Of a stretch of DNA of 64,000 nucleotides, positions 9,844-20,749 are shown piece by piece (position 1 is the first letter of the stretch; every line of letters begins with the position of its first letter). A model generated the notes under the pieces. The model was given only the letters and a program-made list of their open reading frames with translations, had not been told where the DNA came from and searched no databases. The translations under genes and the position numbers were made by a program. Source of the DNA: Erwinia psidii (GTDB taxonomy: Bacteria > Pseudomonadota > Gammaproteobacteria > Enterobacterales > Enterobacteriaceae); the NCBI RefSeq assembly GCF_003846135.1, contig NZ_RHHM01000005.1, positions 211,009 to 275,008 of the forward strand, read 5' to 3'.

Positions 9844-10863
9844 ATGGAGATACCAAAACTGAATAAGCAGGTAGGGTGTGAGTTAGCCAGCTATTTGCTG
9901 ATTACGCTTGCCCTGTTTTTAATTTTTCCGCTGCGCTTATTGCCCTGTTTTTTGACAGGTTTTATCGTTTATGAAACTATTCTGGCGCTTACACCGTGGG
10001 TAGAGAAATGGGTTAAAGGCCCGCTGGCCCGATGGATTATTATTTTCTTTCTTACCATGATGGTCGTTGTCTCGTTGGCTTTGGCGATAACCAAACTGAC
10101 CGGCTTTTTGCTGCATGATTTTCAGGATCCGGCTGCTTTTCACGCCACCGCGAGCAAACTGCTTGAGGATGCCCAACGTACTCTGTCGCCGGTTATTGCA
10201 CGCTATTTACCTTCAGACATTGATGAGTTGCAGCATCAGGTGATGACCTGGCTACGGGAGCATCTGGTGGTAGTGCAAACCTTCGGCAGGACCGCTGCTC
10301 ACACATTTGCAACGATGTTGATTGGTATGCTACTGGGCGCGATTATTTCACTGCGCATCGGCGGGAACGACAGGCAGAATGCGCCTTTGAAACATGCATT
10401 GCTTGAACGTCTCAGCAGACTGGCGGCCTCTTTTCATAATGTTGTTTTTGCACAAATCAAAGTATCGCTGATTAATACATTACTCACCGCCGGATTTTTG
10501 TTTGGTTTATTACCGCTATTTGATCTGCATTTTCCGTTTGCCAAAACGATAGTAATAGTGACTTTCATTGCCGGACTGCTGCCAGTTATTGGTAATCTCA
10601 TTTCTAACACCATCATCGTACTTGTTGGGCTTTCTATCTCTCTTGAAGCGGCGTTGATAGCCCTGACTTTTCTGATACTGGTGCATAAACTGGAATATTT
10701 TATCAATGCCCGGATCTTTGGCTCACGGATCAACGCTAAAACCTGGGAAATTCTGTTGGTCATGCTGGTATTTGAATCAGCATTTGGTATGGCTGGAGTG
10801 GTGGCAGCCCCGGTGTATTACGCCTATCTCAAATCAGAGTTGCGCTATGCCAGACTGATTTAA
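9844..10863 (+). CDS. AI-2E family transporter (PerM/YdiK-like permease)
   Basis: A 339-residue integral membrane protein with the AI-2E transporter layout: hydrophobic segments near the N-terminus (about 15-45 and 60-85), a soluble stretch with charged residues (about 90-150), then the conserved C-terminal bundle with ATFIAGLLPVIGN-type motif (here IVTFIAGLLPVIGNLIS) and a final helix pair. Members export small molecules or act in sodium/proton exchange; the substrate cannot be told from sequence. It is a single gene with its own upstream region and a terminator-like hairpin downstream. Confidence 0.85.
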   Translation: MEIPKLNKQVGCELASYLLITLALFLIFPLRLLPCFLTGFIVYETILALTPWVEKWVKGPLARWIIIFFLTMMVVVSLALAITKLTGFLLHDFQDPAAFHATASKLLEDAQRTLSPVIARYLPSDIDELQHQVMTWLREHLVVVQTFGRTAAHTFATMLIGMLLGAIISLRIGGNDRQNAPLKHALLERLSRLAASFHNVVFAQIKVSLINTLLTAGFLFGLLPLFDLHFPFAKTIVIVTFIAGLLPVIGNLISNTIIVLVGLSISLEAALIALTFLILVHKLEYFINARIFGSRINAKTWEILLVMLVFESAFGMAGVVAAPVYYAYLKSELRYARLI

Positions 10864-10867
10864 GCCT

Positions 10868-10893
10868 CCACGGGGGGAATTCCCCCAGGTTTT
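10868..10893 (+). terminator. Probable terminator after the AI-2E family gene
   Basis: A G/C-only stem GGGGG-AATT-CCCCC (10873-10886), extended by flanking partial pairing, is followed by AGGTTTT four bases on. It begins five bases after the stop codon. Confidence 0.5.
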
Positions 10894-12212
10894 GCCGGTC
10901 AGGGCATCTGCAAATGTTTGGAGGGAGGCGGGAGCAAGGTTACTCATGGTGTGCGAAGAGATACGCAATTTAACATAATATACATTATACGCACCAATGG
11001 TAAGGATGGCAGAATCTGACGGGAATCGTTGATACTGGCCATCAACTGGCTACTATCGACAGTGATTCAAAATCATCCGTTTCTCCAAACGAATCAGAAT
11101 CAAATGTCTGTCAGCAGTAACGGCCTGACCTCACCAATCAGGCCTTTCATCCAATTGCAGTTGGTAAATCTGTACCTGATACACGAGAATCAAACACCAC
11201 TTCTTCAGTGCCATCATCATGATGCCGGACAATCTGATAACCGGATTACGGGTTCTGGCTCTCAGCTTCATAAGCAGCCCGGAATGCGGATGGATGTACT
11301 GATGCAGAAACCACTAACACACATAATTTCATCGTGTGGAACATCAGGACACTGGAAAAACAAGATATTCTGGCACTCGAAAGGCATATTTCTACATTAA
11401 GTTCATACACTTACATTACGAAGATGTTTATGAAAAAGCGGTATCTGGAGAAAAGTAAAAGGATTAACAGTCTCAGGAACAAGCGGCGTTGAACTGGTTT
11501 TCGTCAACGTAATTGCTTTCTGTCTGGCAGTTGTTGCCTGGCTAATGAAAACTTTCGAGGTTGAATGGCAAACAGCACTAGAAACTGCGCCTGGCCTGAT
11601 AGGCTGTCGGTGCGGGGATCAAAATTGAAACAGGTCTTGTTCGCTGGGGTGCTCCACTGGCGATCGCCCTTCTGATTCCGGTATTCAAACCAATTCTTAA
11701 GGAAGCTGCCGGAGTACGTGAAATGGATGGGTTGGTTTCCGATGATATGGTTTCGTGGTACGGAACTGGCTGATGTTTTTTCGGAATTCTTATCATCGGA
11801 TAACCGCGCGGTCTTTTTCAGGATATCCCGCACTTCTTCGGTGCGTTTCAGTTGCGAATATAACGTGTAAGAGAAAATGAGTTTCTTTAACTCTGTCCGA
11901 ATAAAAATAAAAAATGATTAACGTAATCCACACCACAAAATGATTCATATAAATGATTATTATTCCCCCTCCGAATTATTGCTTTTCTTAATACAGGGAG
12001 GTAATTGTGTCTTTATAATTATTCTCTGACGATATGAGGAGTGACCTATTGCAAAAATGACGAATCAAGTTGCTGAAGAACCGCTATGATAAAATCATCT
12101 GACTGTTTTCACTTGAAAATTCATAGTCAGTCTGAAAAAACAGATTATGTAAGAATAACCAACTCCAGGTATATTCATGCCAGGATAACAAAGTCATAAA
12201 AAGGAGATAAGA
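10894..12212. other. Long gap with decayed coding sequence
   Basis: About 1.3 kb without an intact gene. The middle (about 11304-11773) reads as a broken membrane-protein gene, described separately. The part 11085-11300 has an open frame of uncertain status that does not resemble a protein I know. The right-hand 400 bp are AT-rich and contain the promoter region of the orphan gene at 12213. The composition differs clearly from the flanking core genes, which suggests acquired DNA in decay. Confidence 0.6.
11304..11773 (+). pseudogene. Degenerate membrane-protein gene, at least two frameshifts
   Basis: Three overlapping frames join into one plausible protein. Frame 3 from ~11304 gives a soluble part (VWNIRTLEKQDILALERH) up to a stop near 11490. 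Frame 1 from 11434 continues with a membrane helix (VELVFVNVIAFCLAVVAWLM) and FEVEWQTALETAPGLI. Frame 2 from ~11603 gives GAGIKIETGLVRWGAPLAIA, a second hydrophobic stretch and a tail ending WYGTG before TGA at 11771-11773. At least two frameshifts are needed. I do not recognise the family; a two-helix inner-membrane protein is the most that can be said. The true 5' end is unclear. Confidence 0.5.
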
Positions 12213-12701
12213 ATGTCTACAATCAATCTTTCATCAAATTATGGATTTATAGATCGTAATATATGGGGAGCACCGCAACCCGGCATGGGGGAAGCATTGA
12301 AAGATCTTTTTAATTTTTTCCTGGAAACCTGTCGAACCTATGATATTCACGACATTGACCTCAGGCGGTTTGAATTTGAATATCCAACGGAAAGTGGAAC
12401 ATCAATATGGGGTTTTTTCGATCTCTCTCTTTTGGAGTATATGTTTAATGAGATTCTTTTTGAGAATTCAAATATTACAGCAGTCGAGTGGTCTTATTAT
12501 CACCCCAATATGACTCCAACACATCCGGGCATAGCATACAATATTGTAGTAAAGTTTGAAAACGGATACATTCATGATGATTGGATGTATAACTTAATTG
12601 CACTGGCACCTGACGGGCAATTCAGGGTTAATATGGTATTTTCTCCTTACCCAGGAATGAACAGCCATAGTTTAAGAAAGGCCGCATTACAAAATATATA
12701 A
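12213..12701 (+). CDS. Orphan 162-residue protein, unknown function
   Basis: An intact, AT-rich gene preceded by a strong ribosome-binding site (AAAAAGGAGATAAG, with AAGGAG about 7 bases before the ATG). The product is acidic and aromatic-rich, with no signal peptide or membrane segment; it is expected to be a compact cytoplasmic protein. Segments such as YDIHDIDLRRFEFEY and NITAVEWSYYHPN alternate hydrophobic and polar residues like beta strands. I do not recognise the family. Single, AT-rich, well-translated genes behind decayed DNA are often immunity-type or effector-associated genes, but that is only a guess from context. A hairpin lies ~110 bp downstream. Confidence 0.7.
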   Translation: MSTINLSSNYGFIDRNIWGAPQPGMGEALKDLFNFFLETCRTYDIHDIDLRRFEFEYPTESGTSIWGFFDLSLLEYMFNEILFENSNITAVEWSYYHPNMTPTHPGIAYNIVVKFENGYIHDDWMYNLIALAPDGQFRVNMVFSPYPGMNSHSLRKAALQNI

Positions 12702-12807
12702 ACTCTACCCCTTCATAAATCATGGAGGTTTCTTTCCATGTGTATAATCAGGGAAAGAAAACAAAGATAAAAATCAGTTAAAAGGCACAAAACCTGGATT
12801 TGAGTTC

Positions 12808-12832
12808 GGTGAGCGCCTGAACGCTCACCTTT
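12808..12832 (+). terminator. Hairpin downstream of the orphan gene
   Basis: GGTGAGCG-CCTGAA-CGCTCACC is a perfect 8-bp stem followed by TTTAAAA, between the orphan gene and the convergent chemoreceptor gene. It may serve the orphan gene. Confidence 0.5.
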
Positions 12833-12914
12833 AAAACAACGGCAGTCACACAGAATTAATTACAGGGTTTTTCTGACATTCCTGACGCTTCAGAATAATT
12901 TGTGAATAAGTTAC

Positions 12915-14459
12915 TCACAACACCTGAAATACTGCGACGGTTTGCACCAGTTTATGCGCCTGTATCCTGAGATTTTCTGCTGCTGCGGCACTTTCCTCGA
13001 CCAGAGCGGCATTGCGTTGTGTCACAGTGTCAATCTGAGTGATTGCCTGTCCTACCTGTTTAACGCCTGAACTTTGTTCCATACTGGAAATACTTATTTC
13101 AGAGACGATATTAGTAACCTGTTGGATTGCAGAGATAATCTGCACCATTGTCTCTCCCGTCTCATCAACCAACAGGGAACCTTGCTCAACCTGTCCTACA
13201 CTGTCGGTAATTAACATGCTAATTTCTTTCGCGGCGTTAGCACTGCGTTGCGCCAGGTTACGCACTTCAGACGCCACCACGGCAAAGCCCCTTCCCTGCT
13301 CTCCTGCACGCGCTGCTTCAACCGCCGCATTCAGCGCCAGGATATTAGTCTGGAAAGCGATACTGTCAATCATATTGATGATATCGGATATTTTCTTTGA
13401 ACTGCTATTGATGCCTTTCATGGTTGATATTACGCGATCAACTATCTGGCCACCTTTTGTTGCCAGTTCAGATGCACCGGACGCAAGATGGTTGGCCTGC
13501 CGGGCATTTTCAGCGTTGCTACTGACGGTAACGCCCAGTTGCTCCATAGTGGCAGACGTTTGCTGCAATGCGCTGGCCTGTTCTTCGGTACGCTGGCTCA
13601 GATCATGATTGCCCTGCGAAATCTGCATGCTGGCCGTCGCCAGACTTTCCGCATTACCACGCACGTTGGTCACCAGAGCCGAAAGAGAGGACTGCATCTC
13701 TTTTAACTGCGCCAGCAAGCTCATCTGGTTTTTATATTTCAGCTGAATCCGTTGTGAAAGGTCCCCTTTCGCCATCAGATTAACTTCGCGCATCGCTTCC
13801 AGAGGTTCTCCACCCAATTGCTGAAGCAGGCTACGTAAAAGCATAACGCCCAACAAAATCGATGCGACGGCCACGAAAACCACGGCGAAAAATGAAATCA
13901 TGCTGGTGGTAGCCGCAATATTTTTCTGATTAGTGACTTTTTCGCTGGCAAGATCGTCCTGGTATTTTTTTAACGTCACCAGCTCATGAAAGGTTGTATC
14001 CGCATAAGGCTTTACTTCTTCTTTGTTTATCCCTCTTGCACCAACAGCGTCGCCTTTCTCAATGGCAGCAACCTGATGCTCCATCCCTTTACGCATTAAC
14101 GTATAGGATGAGATAAGATTTGCATAAGAAGATGCCATCGAAGAGTCAATAATGAGCTTGAGATCATCCAGCTGACTTTCAACGCTGGTGAAATTGTCCG
14201 TATTCTGTTTTTTCCACAGGGCAATAGATGTCGGATCGCCAATAGCGATCATTCTTAGCGTATTAATATCGATGCGCGTCAGCAAACCATCGATCTGCCC
14301 AAGAATGGAAGCAGCTTTGTAATCTTTTTCATATAAAAACTGCAGTTCTGATGTGGCAGCAGAAAGACGTGAAAGCAAGAACACGGCCAGTAATATAAAA
14401 AATATTATAATTGTGGAAATCATCACCAACAGCTTCTTTTTTACTGACCATTTTTTCAT
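12915..14459 (-). CDS. Methyl-accepting chemotaxis protein with 4HB sensor domain
   Basis: A 514-residue inner-membrane chemoreceptor. A first membrane helix (about 10-32) is followed by a periplasmic four-helix-bundle domain (about 35-185), a second membrane helix (about 188-212), a HAMP linker (about 213-265), methylation helices and the highly conserved hairpin tip ([19 protein letters not shown]), which contacts CheA and CheW. The C-terminus ends AVFQVL without the CheR-binding pentapeptide seen in the receptor at the left edge, so it probably depends on other receptors for adaptation. The ligand is unknown. A sigma-28 type promoter lies about 90-110 bp upstream, tying expression to flagellar gene control. 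Confidence 0.96.
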   Translation of the reverse strand: MKKWSVKKKLLVMISTIIIFFILLAVFLLSRLSAATSELQFLYEKDYKAASILGQIDGLLTRIDINTLRMIAIGDPTSIALWKKQNTDNFTSVESQLDDLKLIIDSSMASSYANLISSYTLMRKGMEHQVAAIEKGDAVGARGINKEEVKPYADTTFHELVTLKKYQDDLASEKVTNQKNIAATTSMISFFAVVFVAVASILLGVMLLRSLLQQLGGEPLEAMREVNLMAKGDLSQRIQLKYKNQMSLLAQLKEMQSSLSALVTNVRGNAESLATASMQISQGNHDLSQRTEEQASALQQTSATMEQLGVTVSSNAENARQANHLASGASELATKGGQIVDRVISTMKGINSSSKKISDIINMIDSIAFQTNILALNAAVEAARAGEQGRGFAVVASEVRNLAQRSANAAKEISMLITDSVGQVEQGSLLVDETGETMVQIISAIQQVTNIVSEISISSMEQSSGVKQVGQAITQIDTVTQRNAALVEESAAAAENLRIQAHKLVQTVAVFQVL

Positions 14460-15086
14460 CGGTGTCTCTCAAATAGAAAATTATATTTATAAAATATCCA
14501 CAGCATGTGCTGTGTTGTGCTGAATTTATTTTCGCACTGACTCTGTATCGGCCGAAAAAGATGAAACTTGAAGCAGGATTCAGATAGTTTTTTTAATTAA
14601 TTGCTAACGCCCGTGATTAAAATACAACTTATTGATATGAAAGTATATTTTTAGCTTTTTAATGAGATATTTGTCGCCATATAATTCTAAATGTGAAATC
14701 TTTCGGCTTTTTTTTACGCATAAAACAACTAAGCAGCATTGTTTGGTCGCTGTCGAAAAACGGGAAACAGCATACTTAAACTGGCCGGGAGAATCCGGTT
14801 GCAGACATGAGAATATGTATAAAACACCGGTGTAATGATATACGGCAGCCCCTGTCACAGGTAAAGCAGTTTACAAAACTGCTTGACCTTTTCCTGTCAA
14901 ACATTACGGTCTGGCGTAACACGCAACGCTTTTTAGCTGAATGACATATTCTGGTTGCCGCCGCTAAATAACGGCTCCTGATATCGCTACACTTTACGTA
15001 AACCCTGTGGCACATGGGATTGCCCGTTTCCACAACGAAAACCGGCGCTATCGACGCTTCAAAGTTGTCGTCAGGATTACAGCTAT
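14460..15086. other. Gap between chemoreceptor and hrpA
   Basis: 627 bp. The left ~110 bp hold the chemoreceptor leader and its sigma-28 promoter. In the remaining ~510 bp I see no convincing gene, RNA or strong hairpin; the stretch is AT-rich around 14580-14720. Confidence 0.6.
14545..14571 (-). promoter_or_regulatory. Sigma-28 (FliA) promoter of the chemoreceptor gene
   Basis: Read on the minus strand, TCAAGTTT - 11 bases - GCCGATAC matches the FliA consensus TAAAGTTT-N11-GCCGATAA at 14 of 16 positions, with exact spacing. It lies 86-112 bp before the start codon of the chemoreceptor gene and points toward it. Confidence 0.85.
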
Positions 15087-18000
15087 TTAGACTGTCTCAT
15101 CCATTGCCTGATGAATGCGCTTTTCCGACACCGGATACGGCGTCCCAAGCTGCTGGGCAAAATAGCTGACCCGGAGTTCTTCAATCATCCAGCGCACATC
15201 CTGAACATCCACGTCTTCCCGGCGCGTTGGCGGCAGTTTATTCAACCAGCTGTTCCATGCCTGCTGCAGTTTCTCCACCTTCAGCATTCTTGCACGATCG
15301 CTGTGAGGATCGACAGGAAGTTTCTCCAGCCGGCGTTCAATCGCCTGCAGGTAGCGCAAAGTATCCGCCAGGCGTTTCCAGCCGTTTCTGGTGACAAATC
15401 CACGATAAACCAGCCCGCCCATCTGTGCCTTAATATCTGACAACGCCAGCGCCATGCTCATATCCACGCGGCCTTTCAAACGCTTGTTGATAGTGAACAC
15501 GGCGGTCAGGATCTGCTCAACCTGCTTCGCAATGTCCATAACCGTATCGTTGAGTTCTGCCCTCACTCTGTCATGCAGTTGACTGAATCCCCGCTCCTGC
15601 CAGCTGGGACCGCCATTTTCCTCGATCAGTTTATCAACGCCGCAGGTGATGCAATCGTCGATCAAGTCCAGTACCTTGCCATAAGGGTTAAAATAAAGGC
15701 CCAGTTTGGCTTTATTTGGCAGCTTCTCATGCAGGTATTTGATCGGGGATGGAATAGTAAGCAACAGCAATCTTCGCTGGCCCTGCCACATCGCTTTCTG
15801 CTGCTCATGTTGGGAATCAAACAGACGGATCGCCACGCTATCTTTCTCATCGACCAGCGCTGGCCAGGCCTTAACATGGTAATTTCCACGCTTCTGCTCA
15901 AAATGATCGGGCAAATCACCAAAGTTCCAGATATGCAGACCACGCTGCTCCAGACCGTCATTGGCCACCAGAGACAGTGTTTCCTGCACCTTGCCCTTCA
16001 GTTTTTCACGAAGCGCTGCCAGATCGCGGCCTTCAGCCAACCGGCGATTATGTTCATCCACCACGCGGAAGGTCATTTTAAGATGATCGGGCACCTGATC
16101 CCATTGCCAGCTTTCCCGTTCAATGGTCACCCCGCTCATCCGACGGAATTCACGTTCCAGCGACTCAATCAGTGGTAATTGCAGTGGAACCGCGCGGCCA
16201 AGAAAAGCCTCCGCATAATTTGGTGCCGGAACAAAATTGCGGCGCACTGGTTTCGGTAACGATTTAATCAGCGCAATAACCAGTTCCCGCCTGATGCCGG
16301 GGATCTGCCATTCAAAGCCTTCCTCTTTGACCTGATTCAGCAGCGGCAGCGGAATATGTACCGTGACACCATCGGCATCGGCTCCCGGTTCGAACTGGTA
16401 GCTGAGACGCAATTTTAAATTACCTTGCTGCCAGAAGTTTGGATAATCAAGTTTGCTGATGTCTTCCGCACCCGCTTTAATCAGCATCTCTTTGGCAAAA
16501 TTCAGCCGTTCTGGCTGTTCACGACCGGCCTGTTTCCACCAGGTATCAAAATGGACTGCCGATACCACCTCATGAGGAATACGCTGGTTGTAGAAGTTAA
16601 ACAGCGTTTCATCATCCACCAGGATGTCACGGCGACGTGATTTGTGTTCCAGCGCTTCCACTTCCTCACGCAGCCGGAAATTGGCCCGTAAAAACGCATG
16701 TCGCGTCTGCCACTCTCCTTCAACCAACGCATGGCGGATGAACAGCTCCCGTGACAGCGTAGGATCGATGCGACTGTAATTCACCTTGCGCGCTGCGACA
16801 ATCGGTAACCCGTACAATGTCACTTTTTCACTGGCCATCACCGCGCCCTGGGCCTTTTCCCAGTGTGGTTCACTGTAACTGCGTTTGATCAGGTGTTGTG
16901 CCACCGGTTCAATCCACTCCGGCTCAATGCGTGCCGCAATACGCCCCCACAGGCGACTGGTTTCCACCAGTTCCGCCACCATGGTCCATTTTGGTGGTTT
17001 CTTAAACAGAGCGGAGCCGGGGAAAATGGCAAACCGCGCGTTACGTGCCCCTGTGAACTCCTGCTTTTCAACATCTTTCTGTCCGATGTGTGAAAGTAAT
17101 CCGGTCAGCAACGCGGTATGCAAACCACGAAAATCAGCCGCTTCACCGTTTAGCGGGATCCCCTGTTCACGCACCACCTGGCGCAGCTGAGTATAAATAT
17201 CCTGCCACTCTCGTACGCGTAAATAGTTGAGATAGTCTGTTTTACAAAGGCGGCGGAACTGACTGGATGACAGCGCTTTTTGCTGCTCCTGCAGGTAATC
17301 CCACAGATTGACGAACGACAGAAAGTCAGACGCTTTATCAGCAAATCGCCGATGTTTCTCATCCGATGCCTGCTGTCGGTCTGCCGGTCTTTCACGCGGG
17401 TCCTGAATGGAAAGCGCCGCGGCAATGATCATCACCTCACGGGTACAGGCATAGTGTTGCGCCGCCAGCACCATTTTTGCCAGCCGGGGATCAACCGGCA
17501 ACTGTGCCAGCGTGCGCCCGGAAGGCGTCAGCCGGTAATGATTCTCCTGCTGCACAATTGCGCCCAGCTCTTCCAGCAGTCGCACGCCATCCTGAATATT
17601 ACGTTTATCCGGCGCTTCCACAAAAGGAAAGGCGCTGATATCTCCCAGCCCCAGGGCGGTCATTTGCAGGATCACCGACGCAAGGTTAGTGCGAAGAATT
17701 TCCGGGTCGGTAAACGGAGGCCGGCTGAGGAAATCAGCTTCCGAATAGAGACGGAGGCATATTCCTTCTGCCACCCTGCCGCAACGCCCCTTACGCTGGT
17801 TAGCCGACGCCTGAGAAATCGGCTCTATCGGCAGGCGTTGTACCTTGGTGCGAAAGCTGTAACGACTGATGCGTGCCGTACCGGGATCGATAACATAGCG
17901 GATGCCAGGTACGGTCAGTGAGGTTTCCGCCACGTTGGTGGCCAGCACGATGCGGCGACCGGCGTGCGACTGGAACACCCGGTTTTGCTCCGCGTTGGAC

Positions 18001-18980
18001 AGCCTGGCGTACAGTGGCAGGATCTCCGTATGCGGTAGTTCGCGGCGATTCAGTGCGTCGGCCGTATCTCGGATTTCACGCTCACCGCTCATAAAGATCA
18101 GGATATCCCCCGGCGCTTCTTTACTCAGCTCATCAACAGCATCAAAAATAGCCTGTAACTGATCGCGCTCACTGTCATCAGCGTCTTCGACGACCGGACG
18201 ATAGCGCACCTCAACCGGGTAAGTCCTGCCGGAGACTTCAATCACTGGCGCATGATGGAAATGTCGGGAAAAACGCTGAGGATCAATGGTCGCAGAAGTG
18301 ATAATCACCTTCAGGTCCGGGCGTCGTGGCAGCAGTTCGCGAAGATAACCGAGAAGAAAATCAATATTAAGACTGCGTTCGTGCGCTTCATCAATAATCA
18401 GCGTGTCATACTGCATCAACAGACGGTCCTGCTGAACCTCTGCCAGCAGGATACCGTCGGTCATCAGTTTGACCTGGGTGGTTTCACTGACCCGATCGTT
18501 AAAGCGTACCTTGTAGCCAATACAGCCACCCAGTGTGGTCTCCAGCTCGTCAGCAATGCGGTCAGCAACGGTACGTGCCGCCAGGCGGCGCGGCTGTGTA
18601 TGTCCAATCAGTCCGCTGATCCCCCTGCCCAGCTCCATGCATATTTTCGGGAGCTGGGTGGTTTTGCCGGAGCCGGTTTCACCCGCCACAATCACCACCT
18701 GATGCGCCCGGATGGCATCGGCTATTTCCTGTTTTTTCTGGCTGACGGGCAGATTATCAGGGTATCTGATGGCCGGAACTGCCGCCTGGCGCTGGCGAAT
18801 ACGCTGCTCAGCCACACCAATTTCATGGTTCAGCTCGGCCGCTATTGCTTCCTGTGCTTTCGGGTTTTTTACTTTTTTCGCACCGTGCAGACGCTTGAGC
18901 AGACGCTGGCGATCGCGGAGCATTAGCGATTCCAGACGCGGTAACAGCGCCGTCAGGGTCATGAAGGGTGTGTCAGACAT
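15087..18980 (-). CDS. hrpA: ATP-dependent RNA helicase HrpA (DEAH family)
   Basis: HrpA is a large cytoplasmic DEAH helicase that in E. coli acts on mRNA and rescues collided ribosomes. The 1297-residue product (E. coli 1300) has Walker A GETGSGKT at 100-107, the DEAH box at 197-200, the SAT motif near 230, helicase motif VI QRKGRCGR, an OB-fold region and the long HrpA-specific C-terminal half up to VSYFAQQLGTPYPVSEKR. The ATG at 18980 is chosen because it matches the E. coli N-terminus; an upstream in-frame start at 19058 would add 26 residues with no family match. As in E. coli, azoR is divergent next door. Confidence 0.97.
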   Translation of the reverse strand: MSDTPFMTLTALLPRLESLMLRDRQRLLKRLHGAKKVKNPKAQEAIAAELNHEIGVAEQRIRQRQAAVPAIRYPDNLPVSQKKQEIADAIRAHQVVIVAGETGSGKTTQLPKICMELGRGISGLIGHTQPRRLAARTVADRIADELETTLGGCIGYKVRFNDRVSETTQVKLMTDGILLAEVQQDRLLMQYDTLIIDEAHERSLNIDFLLGYLRELLPRRPDLKVIITSATIDPQRFSRHFHHAPVIEVSGRTYPVEVRYRPVVEDADDSERDQLQAIFDAVDELSKEAPGDILIFMSGEREIRDTADALNRRELPHTEILPLYARLSNAEQNRVFQSHAGRRIVLATNVAETSLTVPGIRYVIDPGTARISRYSFRTKVQRLPIEPISQASANQRKGRCGRVAEGICLRLYSEADFLSRPPFTDPEILRTNLASVILQMTALGLGDISAFPFVEAPDKRNIQDGVRLLEELGAIVQQENHYRLTPSGRTLAQLPVDPRLAKMVLAAQHYACTREVMIIAAALSIQDPRERPADRQQASDEKHRRFADKASDFLSFVNLWDYLQEQQKALSSSQFRRLCKTDYLNYLRVREWQDIYTQLRQVVREQGIPLNGEAADFRGLHTALLTGLLSHIGQKDVEKQEFTGARNARFAIFPGSALFKKPPKWTMVAELVETSRLWGRIAARIEPEWIEPVAQHLIKRSYSEPHWEKAQGAVMASEKVTLYGLPIVAARKVNYSRIDPTLSRELFIRHALVEGEWQTRHAFLRANFRLREEVEALEHKSRRRDILVDDETLFNFYNQRIPHEVVSAVHFDTWWKQAGREQPERLNFAKEMLIKAGAEDISKLDYPNFWQQGNLKLRLSYQFEPGADADGVTVHIPLPLLNQVKEEGFEWQIPGIRRELVIALIKSLPKPVRRNFVPAPNYAEAFLGRAVPLQLPLIESLEREFRRMSGVTIERESWQWDQVPDHLKMTFRVVDEHNRRLAEGRDLAALREKLKGKVQETLSLVANDGLEQRGLHIWNFGDLPDHFEQKRGNYHVKAWPALVDEKDSVAIRLFDSQHEQQKAMWQGQRRLLLLTIPSPIKYLHEKLPNKAKLGLYFNPYGKVLDLIDDCITCGVDKLIEENGGPSWQERGFSQLHDRVRAELNDTVMDIAKQVEQILTAVFTINKRLKGRVDMSMALALSDIKAQMGGLVYRGFVTRNGWKRLADTLRYLQAIERRLEKLPVDPHSDRARMLKVEKLQQAWNSWLNKLPPTRREDVDVQDVRWMIEELRVSYFAQQLGTPYPVSEKRIHQAMDETV

Positions 18981-19199
18981 AAAAGAAAACTCGCTAATCG
19001 CAGGCTCACGGGCCGGTTTCACATGGAAAGGGTGGAAAAATTTTGCGTAGTGTAGCACAGACCATCACTTAGCCAGGACAGATGACCGCTACGCTTGTTC
19101 AGTAAATTTGAATACAGGCCTCAGAATATTGCACTATGACCGTGGGTTAATTGCCCCTACAGTGTTTGCCACATGGCCGAAAGACCTTCGCGAAACTAA

Positions 19200-19817
<618 letters not shown>

Positions 19818-20254
19818 CGGCAGGCCAGCTTCAGCTGGCACGCTGAGCGCATCATGAAAATTGAACCCGCTGAACCGAACCTGCCCCTGAAATTACACTG
19901 ATGTATGGCGGGCAGGTCGGTAAAGTTCAGCTGGAAAACTCAAGGTTTCGCAGCCGGGAGTCGGTCGCATTCGAACTCCGCTATCGCCGAAATTACCTGG
20001 ATAGTCATCTTTCCTGCCGGACTGGTGAGGTCAACGCCTGCCAGCGCGAGACAGTGAACACGAATATCTGATGTTGCCAGCTGCTCAACTGTCTTTTCCT
20101 GAGGCGACGCTCACAGGCAGGGCTAAATAAAGGTGAGATCCGCAATCGCTACGCTCAGTAACGAGCCGTCGGTGTAAAAAACAGGTCTGGGGTAGATTTC
20201 CAGACGGCCCCTGGTCAGCATAATTTCATCTGGCAAGAGCGGAAAAATAATCTG
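19818..20254. other. Gap azoR-yeaL with recombinase remnant
   Basis: 437 bp without an intact gene. The centre (about 19940-20118, minus strand) encodes part of a serine recombinase, described separately. A GCCAGC-TTCA-GCTGGC hairpin just after azoR lacks a T-run. Nothing else is recognised. Confidence 0.6.
19940..20118 (-). pseudogene. Serine recombinase remnant (end of catalytic domain)
   Basis: On the minus strand the reading frame gives [19 protein letters not shown], then [20 protein letters not shown] and FECD before going out of family and stopping at 19940-19942. This is the diagnostic end of the catalytic domain of the Pin/Hin/Tn3-resolvase family (normally GGVDLTS-AGKM-V-AVAEFER). 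The N-terminal catalytic serine segment is missing (in-frame stop a few codons upstream) and so is the DNA-binding helix-turn-helix. It cannot be functional. Confidence 0.8.
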
Positions 20255-20701
20255 CTAGATCTTACCGATAAATAATGAGACTAACCCGGCTGCAATCAGT
20301 GGACCGACCGGAACACCGCGAAACAGCGAGACGCCAATAATGGTACCAATCAGCAGGCCGCCCACCACAGAAGGTTGTGAACTCATCAGCGCCACGCCGC
20401 GTCCCCCAACCCAGGAAACAAAAATGCCGATGGCAATGGCAAGCAGTGATTTCCAGTGCAAAAAAGAGTGCATCAGCGTGTTAGTGGGAATACTGCCACT
20501 GGCAATGGGTGCCATCACGCCGACAGTCAGAATAATAATGCCCACGGTAACGCCCTGCTTTTCTATCCAGGGAAAGAAGGTGTTCAGCGGTGTCATCCTT
20601 AACACAATCAACACCAGCAAAGCGATGGCGACCGTCAGGTTGTGACTGAAATAGCTGAGCGCTGTGAGCAACAGCAATATCACGAGGGTAACATCAAACA
20701 T
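20255..20701 (-). CDS. yeaL: DUF441 inner-membrane protein YeaL
   Basis: A 148-residue protein with four or five hydrophobic helices, matching E. coli YeaL along its full length (148 residues), including [29 protein letters not shown] and [19 protein letters not shown] C-terminus (here [15 protein letters not shown]). Function is unknown; the family (DUF441/UPF0756) is widespread in bacteria. It is 48 bp downstream of the racemase-like gene on the same strand and might be co-transcribed. Confidence 0.94.
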   Translation of the reverse strand: MFDVTLVILLLLTALSYFSHNLTVAIALLVLIVLRMTPLNTFFPWIEKQGVTVGIIILTVGVMAPIASGSIPTNTLMHSFLHWKSLLAIAIGIFVSWVGGRGVALMSSQPSVVGGLLIGTIIGVSLFRGVPVGPLIAAGLVSLFIGKI

Positions 20702-20749
20702 AATTTTTCCGGCATGGCAGGGAACGGATTGAGCCAGGAGCTTATTCCT

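Noticed and set aside
11029..11400. Open frame of 123 codons in the decayed region
   Set aside because: The composition (histidine- and asparagine-rich, no recognisable motif) is unlike a real protein, and another frame gives the better coding signal for part of it.
16178..18926. Several long plus-strand open frames opposite hrpA
   Set aside because: They are mirror frames of the strongly conserved hrpA gene and have no family likeness.
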